NCBI GenBank assembly: GCA_017305925.1
Contig: JAFKJW010000058.1
Location: 1 to 32,003 of the forward strand
From: Hyphomicrobiales bacterium
GTDB taxonomy: Bacteria > Pseudomonadota > Alphaproteobacteria > Rhizobiales > Rhizobiaceae
Length of the DNA stretch: 32,003 bases
Reading direction: 5' to 3'
The translations under genes and the position numbers were made by a program. Below, one piece after another: positions 25,080-32,003 of the stretch. The notes beneath the pieces were generated by a model, which saw only the letters and a list, made by a program, of their open reading frames with translations, searched no databases and had not been told where the DNA came from. How positions within the stretch are numbered: position 1 is the stretch's first letter; each line of letters opens with the position of its first letter.

Positions 25080-26045
25080 ATGGAACTGCCAGCGCCGCTT
25101 CGCGCCGCCGTCGACCGCACGCTGGAGGGCGTGCCGCTCGCCGACCTGCAACGCGCGACCCGCAGGCTGACGGAGCGCTATCGCGCCGAGACGCGCGACG
25201 GCACGATGCACCTCGACGACGAGCTGGCGATGCGCGCCTATCTCGCCGCGCGCCTGCCGGCGACCTATGCGGCGGTGCGCTCTGCCATGCAGGTGGTCGC
25301 TGCCGCCTGTCCGGACTTCTCGCCGCGCGCGCTCATCGATTTCGGCGCCGGTCCCGGCACGGCCCTGTTCGCGGCGGCGGATTGCTGGCCGGGCCTCGGC
25401 CGCGCCGCGCTCGTCGAGGCGAGCCCCGCCGCGCGGCATATCGGGCAGGCGCTGACCCGCGAGGCCCCGCTGCCGCCGGCGGAGTGGGTCGCGGCGGACA
25501 TCACCGCCGCGACCGCCGTGCCGCAGCCGGCGGCGGATCTGGCGACGCTCTGCTACGTGCTGGACGAGTTGCCGCCGGCTGCCCTGCCCGGCCTCGCCGG
25601 CCGGCTGTGGCAAGCGACCGGCGGCGTGCTGCTCATCGTGGAGCCGGGCACGCCCGGGGGGTGGCGGCGCATCGGCGATCTGCGCGCCGCGCTCCTTTCC
25701 CTCGGCGCATATGTGGTCGCGCCCTGCCCCCACGCGCTGCCCTGCCCGGTCGTACCGCCGGACTGGTGCCATTTCTCGCGCCGCGTCGCCCGCTCGCGCA
25801 TGCACCGGCTGGCGAAATCCGGCGACGTGCCATGGGAGGACGAGAAATTTTCCTACCTGGCAGTATCCCGGACGCCGCCTCCGGCCCGGGAGGCGCGCAT
25901 CCTCGCCCCGCCGCGCACCGCCAAGGGTCATGTCACGCTGAAGCTTTGCACGCCCGAAGGGAAGCTTGCGCAACGCACCGTGAGCAAGCGCGACGGCGAA
26001 TCCTACCGCGCCGCGCGAAGGCTGGACTGGGGCGATTCGCTCTGA
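25080..26045 (+). CDS. Rsm22/METTL17-family small ribosomal subunit methyltransferase-like protein
   Basis: A 321-residue member of the Rsm22 family, known in mitochondria as METTL17, a small-subunit assembly factor. A degenerate SAM-dependent methyltransferase core is seen: LIDFGAGPGTALFAA at about 84-98, LVEASPAARHIG, and LATLCYVLDELP. The second half carries CPHALPCPVVPPDWCHFSRR and later LKLCTPEG. The four cysteines (216, 222, 230, 290) are spaced 6, 8 and 60 residues apart, very close to the iron-sulfur cysteines of METTL17 as I recall them. This suggests a [4Fe-4S] cluster in the bacterial protein. It follows ynfA by four bases. Whether it methylates rRNA is uncertain. Confidence 0.9.
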   Translation: MELPAPLRAAVDRTLEGVPLADLQRATRRLTERYRAETRDGTMHLDDELAMRAYLAARLPATYAAVRSAMQVVAAACPDFSPRALIDFGAGPGTALFAAADCWPGLGRAALVEASPAARHIGQALTREAPLPPAEWVAADITAATAVPQPAADLATLCYVLDELPPAALPGLAGRLWQATGGVLLIVEPGTPGGWRRIGDLRAALLSLGAYVVAPCPHALPCPVVPPDWCHFSRRVARSRMHRLAKSGDVPWEDEKFSYLAVSRTPPPAREARILAPPRTAKGHVTLKLCTPEGKLAQRTVSKRDGESYRAARRLDWGDSL

Positions 26046-26057
26046 GCCGGCGCCGCG

Positions 26058-26618
26058 TCAGGGCTTCGCCGGCTTGACGATCTCATAGGTGCAGGCAAAG
26101 GCGGCAGCCGCGACGCGATAGGTGTCGTCCGGATCGGCGGGCGCCTGGAGGATGGCGTCGCCGGGCTTCGCCACCATTTCCTCGCCCCACGGAGCCTTGA
26201 AGGTGAAGGTGCCGAGCTCCGCCGGGACGATGAAATACGCCATCTCGACGCCCTTCGGCGCAAATTCCCGCCAGCCCTCCGCGTCCGGGCCGGATCGCGG
26301 CTCGCCATAGCGCTCCGCGAACTTCGCCGCTTTCACCAGGATTTCCTCGTTGCCGGTCTCCGGGCAGCGGTTGCGCACGACCCAGTCTCCCGCTTCGGCA
26401 GGCTTGGAGGTGGTCTCCACTCCCTCACCCCTGATCACGGTGACGATCGTCTCGCCCGGCCTCGCCGGACGCGCGTCGACCGGCCTGGCCTTCCTCGCGA
26501 CGCCGGTCCGGCCTTCGCTCTTCGCCGCGGCAAAGAGCGCGATCTGGTCTTTCATCGATTCTCCCGCCGCGCCGCTCACCGCCGCGCCCAGCATCAGGAT
26601 CGCGGCCAGCAGGCGCAT
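26058..26618 (-). CDS. Secreted protein with two PGDYG-like repeats
   Basis: A 186-residue exported protein. The start at 26618 gives a signal peptide MRLLAAILMLGAAVSGAAG with cleavage near residue 19-20 and has AGGAAC upstream; the frame extends to 26735 but without such features. Two similar halves are visible. The first has AEAGDWVVRNRCPETGNEEI and KFAERYGEP. The second has AKPGDAILQAPADPDDTYRV and AFACTYEI. Each follows a pattern of (P)GD, hydrophobic strand, P, then Tyr/Phe-rich end, resembling the PGDYG domain family. FKAPWGEEM sits between them. Function is unknown. It is convergent with the Rsm22-like gene (12 bases apart) and divergent from dnaB. Confidence 0.82.
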   Translation of the reverse strand: MRLLAAILMLGAAVSGAAGESMKDQIALFAAAKSEGRTGVARKARPVDARPARPGETIVTVIRGEGVETTSKPAEAGDWVVRNRCPETGNEEILVKAAKFAERYGEPRSGPDAEGWREFAPKGVEMAYFIVPAELGTFTFKAPWGEEMVAKPGDAILQAPADPDDTYRVAAAAFACTYEIVKPAKP

Positions 26619-26681
26619 GATCGGTTCCTTTTTCAACGACCGCAAGATATGCGGCACGCATCCGGCATCTCGCAAGCCGCC

Positions 26682-26710
26682 TTGCAACGATTCTTCGTTC
26701 CTATTATGTT
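26682..26710 (+). promoter_or_regulatory. Candidate dnaB promoter
   Basis: TTGCAA (26682-26687) and TATGTT (26705-26710) are 17 bases apart on the plus strand, 172 bases before the dnaB start. The surrounding bases are AT-rich against the GC-rich background. The long leader is not explained. Confidence 0.45.
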
Positions 26711-26882
26711 CCTGTTTGCCGGCCTGTCCGCGCAATGCAACAGGTCAACCGAAATCCGGGAGCCGGCGCCATCAAACTGTGCACAAGATGCCCGCCTCTG
26801 TGAATTGCGGGAAGTGACGGTGAAAGGCTCGTCGCCCATGGGCGCAATCTGGTAGTCCGGTCGGGGTTCGCAGGGGAAGATC

Positions 26883-28373
26883 ATGGCCGAGGCAGCAAGA
26901 CGACAGGGCGTGGCGGAGGTGCCGCTCCATCGCGAGGCGCCCAACAACATCGAGGCGGAGCAGGCCCTGCTCGGCGCGGTGCTGGTCAACAACGACGCCT
27001 TCTACCGCGTCTCGGATTTCCTGAAGCCAAGCCATTTCTACGAGCCGCTGCACCGAAAGATTTTCGAGGTGGCCGCCGAACTGATCCGCATGGGCAAGAT
27101 CGCCACGCCGATCACGCTGAAAACCTTCCTGCCGGCCGACGAGAAGGTGGGCGACATCACGGTGGCGCATTACCTGGCGCGGCTCGCCGCCGAGGCCGTC
27201 ACCGTCATCAACGCCGTCGACTACGGCCGCGCCATCTACGACCTGGCGACGCGGCGCGCGTTGATCACGGTCGGCGAGGACATGGTCAACATCGCCTATG
27301 ACGCGCCCGTCGACATGGCGCCGCGCGACCAGATCGAGGACGCCGAGCGGCGCCTGTTCGAGCTGGCCGAGACCGGCCGCTACGACGGCGGTTTCGAGAG
27401 CTTCACCGACGCCGTGAAGACCGCCATCGACATGGCCAACGCCGCCTATATGCGCGACGGCCATCTCTCCGGCATCGCCACCGGCTTCCGCGACCTCGAC
27501 CGGCGCATGGGCGGCCTGCAACCCTCGGACCTGATCATCGTGGCGGGGCGGCCGGGCATGGGCAAGTCGTCGCTCGCCACCAACATGGCCTTCCACATCG
27601 CCCATGCCTACGAGCCCGCCCCGCAGGCGGACGGAACGTTCAAGGCCGCGAGCGGTGGCGTCGTCGGACTGTTTTCGCTCGAAATGTCGTCGGAACAGCT
27701 CGCCACCCGCATCATCTCCGAGCAGACCGAGATCCCGTCCTCGAAAATCCGGCGCGGCGAGATCAGCGAAAGCGATTTCGAGAAGCTGGTCGCCTGCTCG
27801 CAGATGATGCAGAAGCTGCCGCTCTACATCGACCAGACCGGTGGCATCTCGATCGCGCAGCTCGCGGCGCGCGCGCGCCGGCTGAAGCGCCAGCGCGGGC
27901 TGGACGTGATCGTCATCGACTACGTCCAGCTCATGCAGGGGTCGAGCGCAAAAGCCTCGCAGAACCGCGTGCAGGAGATCACCGAGATCACCACCGGGCT
28001 GAAGTCGCTGGCCAAAGAGCTCAACGTGCCGATCATCGCGCTGTCGCAGCTCTCGCGCCAGGTGGAAAGCCGCGACGACAAGCGCCCGCAGCTCTCGGAC
28101 CTGCGCGAATCGGGCTCCATCGAGCAGGACGCCGACGTGGTGCTCTTCGTCTACCGCGAGGAATACTACCTGAAGAACCGCGAGCCAAAACCCGGCTCCG
28201 AAGAATACATGAAGTGGGAAGCCGAGATGAACGAGGCGCGCGGCAAGGCCGAGATCATCGTCGCCAAGCAGCGCCACGGACCGACCGGCACCGTGCCCAT
28301 GGGCTTCCAGGGCGAGTTCACGCGCTTCTTCGACCTCGCCGAGGACAGCCACCTGCCGGAGCGGTTCGAGTAG
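26883..28373 (+). CDS. dnaB: Replicative DNA helicase
   Basis: The hexameric helicase that unwinds DNA ahead of the replication fork. The 496-residue protein starts with the N-terminal domain (APNNIEAEQALLGAVLVNND), has a helical linker, and then the RecA-like C-terminal domain. Walker A is AGRPGMGKSS with Lys228, FSLEMSSEQLATRI follows, Walker B is VIVIDYVQLMQG, and SQLSRQVESRDDKRPQLSDL carries the arginine-finger region. The C-terminus KQRHGPTGTVPMGFQGEFTR is standard. GGGGAAG precedes the start. In rhizobia alr commonly follows; here radA starts only 66 bases after the stop. Confidence 0.98.
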   Translation: MAEAARRQGVAEVPLHREAPNNIEAEQALLGAVLVNNDAFYRVSDFLKPSHFYEPLHRKIFEVAAELIRMGKIATPITLKTFLPADEKVGDITVAHYLARLAAEAVTVINAVDYGRAIYDLATRRALITVGEDMVNIAYDAPVDMAPRDQIEDAERRLFELAETGRYDGGFESFTDAVKTAIDMANAAYMRDGHLSGIATGFRDLDRRMGGLQPSDLIIVAGRPGMGKSSLATNMAFHIAHAYEPAPQADGTFKAASGGVVGLFSLEMSSEQLATRIISEQTEIPSSKIRRGEISESDFEKLVACSQMMQKLPLYIDQTGGISIAQLAARARRLKRQRGLDVIVIDYVQLMQGSSAKASQNRVQEITEITTGLKSLAKELNVPIIALSQLSRQVESRDDKRPQLSDLRESGSIEQDADVVLFVYREEYYLKNREPKPGSEEYMKWEAEMNEARGKAEIIVAKQRHGPTGTVPMGFQGEFTRFFDLAEDSHLPERFE

Positions 28374-28439
28374 GTGATCCGCACATCTTCCGATATGTGG
28401 CCGGCAGGCCAGAGGGGGGTGCTTCTTCCCCACGTCCCC

Positions 28440-29793
28440 ATGGCTAAACCCCGCCCCACCTTCATCTGCCAGGCCTGCGGCGCGGTCTCGACGCGCTGGG
28501 CGGGCAAGTGCGAGGCCTGCGGCGCGTGGAACACCATCGTCGAGGAGACGGCCGGCAGCGGCATAGGCGGCGGACCGGCCGGGCTGCGCTCGCCGCGCAA
28601 GGGGCGGCCGGTCGCGCTTACCAGCCTGTCGGGCGAGATCGAGGACGCGCCGCGCATCGCGTCCGGAATCGGCGAGCTCGACCGCGCCACCGGCGGCGGC
28701 TTCGTGCGCGGCTCGGCGCTGCTCGTGGGCGGCGACCCGGGCATCGGCAAGTCGACGCTGCTGATGCAGGCGGCGGCCGCGCTCGCCGGCCAGGGCCACC
28801 GCGTCGTCTATGTCTCCGGCGAGGAAGCCGTCGCGCAGGTCCGGCTGCGGGCGCAGAGGCTCGGCGCTGCCGCGTCTCCGGTCGAACTGGCGGCCGAGAC
28901 CAATGTCGAGGACCTATTGGCGACGCTCCCCGAGGCCCGGCGGCCGGGCCGATTCGGCGCCCGGCACGGTCACGCAGGTGCGCGCCTCGGCCCAGGCCGT
29001 CATCCGCCATGCGAAATCCACTGGCTCGGCCGTGGTGCTGGTAGGGCACGTCACCAAGGAAGGCCAGATCGCCGGCCCGCGGGTGGTCGAGCACATGGTG
29101 GACGGCGTGCTCTATTTCGAGGGCGAAGGCGGCCACCACTACCGTATCCTGCGCACGGTCAAGAACCGCTTCGGACCGACCGACGAGATCGGCGTGTTCG
29201 AAATGTCCGACAAGGGGCTGCGCGAGGTGCCGAACCCCTCGGAGCTCTTCCTCGGCGAGCGCAGCGAAAAGGCGCCGGGCGCCGCGGTTTTCGCCGGGAT
29301 GGAAGGCACGCGGCCGGTGCTGGTGGAGATCCAGGCGCTGGTGGCGCCCTCGCCGCTCGGCACGCCGCGCCGCGCCGTCGTCGGCTGGGACGGCGCGCGC
29401 CTGTCGATGGTGCTTGCCGTGCTGGAGGCGCATTGCGGCGTGCGCTTCGCCACCAACGACGTCTATCTCAACGTCGCGGGCGGCTACCGGATCACCGAAC
29501 CGGCGGCCGATCTGGCCGTCGCCGCGGCGCTCGTGTCGTCGCTGACCGGGCTTGCCCTGCCTGCCGATTGCGTCTATTTCGGCGAAATCAGCCTTTCGGG
29601 GGCGGTGCGGCCGGTGGCGCACGCACAGCAGCGGCTCAAGGAGGCCGAAAAGCTCGGGTTCGGCCAGGCAGTGATGCCCAAGGGGACGGAAGACATGGCG
29701 GGCGCGCTCGCCGGCCGGTCGTTTCAACCCTCCACGCTTGCCGACCTCGTGGCGCGGATCGCCGGCTCCCGTCGCGGACGCGCGGACGAATGA
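28440..29793 (+). pseudogene. radA: DNA repair protein RadA, interrupted by a ~44-base deletion
   Basis: RadA is a DnaB-like helicase for branch migration in recombinational repair. The 5' frame starts MAKPRPTFICQACGAVSTRW, has the zinc-finger cysteines 10, 13, 24, 27 and the Walker A GGDPGIGKST, and runs intact to LLATLPEARRP at 28946. There it leaves the RadA frame; the family sequence resumes one frame over at ADSAPGTVTQV (28948). From there it continues through the KNRFG motif and the Lon-like domain to the stop at 29793. Comparison with relatives from memory shows that about 15 residues, of the form DLVVIDSIQTLWTDL, are missing. They hold the Walker B aspartate. The loss is ~44 bases, not a multiple of three. 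The 5' frame alone would run to 29843 with unrelated sequence. Either a recent pseudogene or an assembly or sequencing gap. Confidence 0.9.
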
Positions 29794-29823
29794 TGCGGAA
29801 CTGCTTGGAGCGAGGCGTTTTCG

Positions 29824-30468
29824 ATGCCGATCACACTGCTTGACGGAATCCTCGTCGGCTTCACCCTTGTTTCGGCGATGCTCGCGATGGTCCGCGGCTT
29901 TTCACGCGAGGTGCTCTCCATCGCCTCGTGGATCGCGGCGGCGGCGGCGGCATATTTCTTCTATCCGGCCGTCCTGCCCTATGTGAACCCGCATATCGAC
30001 AATCCGCAGATCGCCATGATTGCGGCCGCGGCGGTCGTCTTCGTCGTCGCGCTGATCGTGGTGACGGTGATCACCATGAAGATCGCGGATTTCATCATCG
30101 ATTCGCGGGTGGGCGCGCTCGACCGCACGCTGGGCTTCCTCTACGGCGCGGCGCGCGGCATCCTCGTCGTCGCCGTCGGCCTGATGTTCTTCAACTGGCT
30201 CGTCGGCACAAACCAGCCCGCCTGGATCGCCCAGGCCAAGTCGCGGCCGCTGCTCGAAAGCGTCGGCGGCTACATCCAGAACCTGCTGCCGGCCGATTCG
30301 GAGGAATCGATCCTGAAAAAGCTTTCCAAGGGCGGCCAGGACAGCCCGCCGGCGGACACCGGCAATGCCGACCAGCCGGCGACGGACGGCGGCGCGAACG
30401 GCACGGCCAATCCGCCGGCCGAGGACAACGCCAATCCGCCCGACGACGACGCGCCCGCCAACGACTGA
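29824..30468 (+). CDS. cvpA: CvpA family membrane protein
   Basis: A 214-residue inner-membrane protein with four predicted helices (about 5-22, 30-50, 62-85, 103-123). The sequence LLDGILVGFTLVSAMLAMVR, GFSREVLSIASWIAAAAAAY and LDRTLGFLYGAARGILVV are typical of CvpA. The C-terminal ~55 residues are Pro/Asn/Asp-rich and probably disordered. CvpA was named for colicin V production, and its exact role is unclear; it is linked to envelope and bile-stress resistance. cvpA immediately upstream of purF is a conserved bacterial pairing. Confidence 0.94.
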   Translation: MPITLLDGILVGFTLVSAMLAMVRGFSREVLSIASWIAAAAAAYFFYPAVLPYVNPHIDNPQIAMIAAAAVVFVVALIVVTVITMKIADFIIDSRVGALDRTLGFLYGAARGILVVAVGLMFFNWLVGTNQPAWIAQAKSRPLLESVGGYIQNLLPADSEESILKKLSKGGQDSPPADTGNADQPATDGGANGTANPPAEDNANPPDDDAPAND

Positions 30469-30558
30469 CGTAGGCGCGAACCGCCCCGCACGGCGATTTA
30501 CGCATGGCGCGGACGCGCCGCTTGCCTTATATGACGGTTTTCCGGCACGAGACCCATC

Positions 30559-32003
<1,445 letters not shown>

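Noticed and set aside
28948-29843. Continuation of the 5' radA frame to 29843 as a genuine alternative C-terminus
   Set aside because: The sequence after 28947 in this frame is Arg/Gly/Pro-rich noise, whereas the +1 frame carries true RadA sequence.

Overview
The window is ordinary core chromosome of a GC-rich alphaproteobacterium. Gene content and order (lptF-lptG-lptD-surA-rsmA; gmk-yicC-mltG-fabF-acpP-fabG-fabD; rpsF-rpsR-rplI; dnaB-radA-cvpA-purF) and the protein wording point to Hyphomicrobiales (rhizobia), most like the Mesorhizobium/Phyllobacteriaceae side. This is inference from recalled families; the genus cannot be fixed from the sequence alone. No prophage, CRISPR array, rRNA, tRNA or transposase gene was seen.

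Layout. 1-3.7 kb: the 3' part of an ABC-F ATPase gene, convergent with a minus-strand run of pepA, holC and a small membrane protein gene. 4.05-10.56 kb: an envelope operon, lptF, lptG, lptD and a SurA-like chaperone gene, ending in the 16S rRNA methylase gene rsmA; the first three genes overlap at their stop/start codons. 10.59-10.77 kb: a nested palindromic repeat of the rhizobial intergenic type. 10.8-17.8 kb (minus): a fatty-acid and envelope block read as fabD, a RelB/RelE toxin-antitoxin pair, fabG, acpP, fabF, mltG, yicC and gmk. 17.97-20.1 kb: ilvD with a translationally coupled small gene. 20.16-21.2 kb (minus): a secreted S1-family serine protease. 21.6-23.2 kb: rpsF, rpsR and rplI. 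23.25-26.6 kb: cfa, ynfA, an Rsm22/METTL17-type methyltransferase gene and, on the minus strand, a secreted two-repeat protein. 26.9-32.0 kb: dnaB, a broken radA, cvpA and purF, which runs off the window.

How the genes work together. The lpt genes export LPS to the outer membrane and surA chaperones outer-membrane proteins. The fab genes supply acyl chains for lipid A and phospholipids, which cfa then modifies. mltG trims peptidoglycan glycan strands. The remainder is translation (rps, rpl, rsmA, rsm22), replication and recombination (holC, dnaB, radA) and biosynthesis (ilvD, purF, gmk).

The most notable departures are: radA lacks about 44 bases including its Walker B segment and is frameshifted; a toxin-antitoxin module with a 20-bp palindromic operator sits inside the fab operon, and its toxin lacks a usual catalytic arginine; the serine protease has an unusual S1 pocket (Ser at 189, Asp at 226); and three genes I expect in these rhizobial neighbourhoods (pdxA, alr and a DUF2232 membrane protein gene) are absent. 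I found no convincing wholly new multi-gene system.
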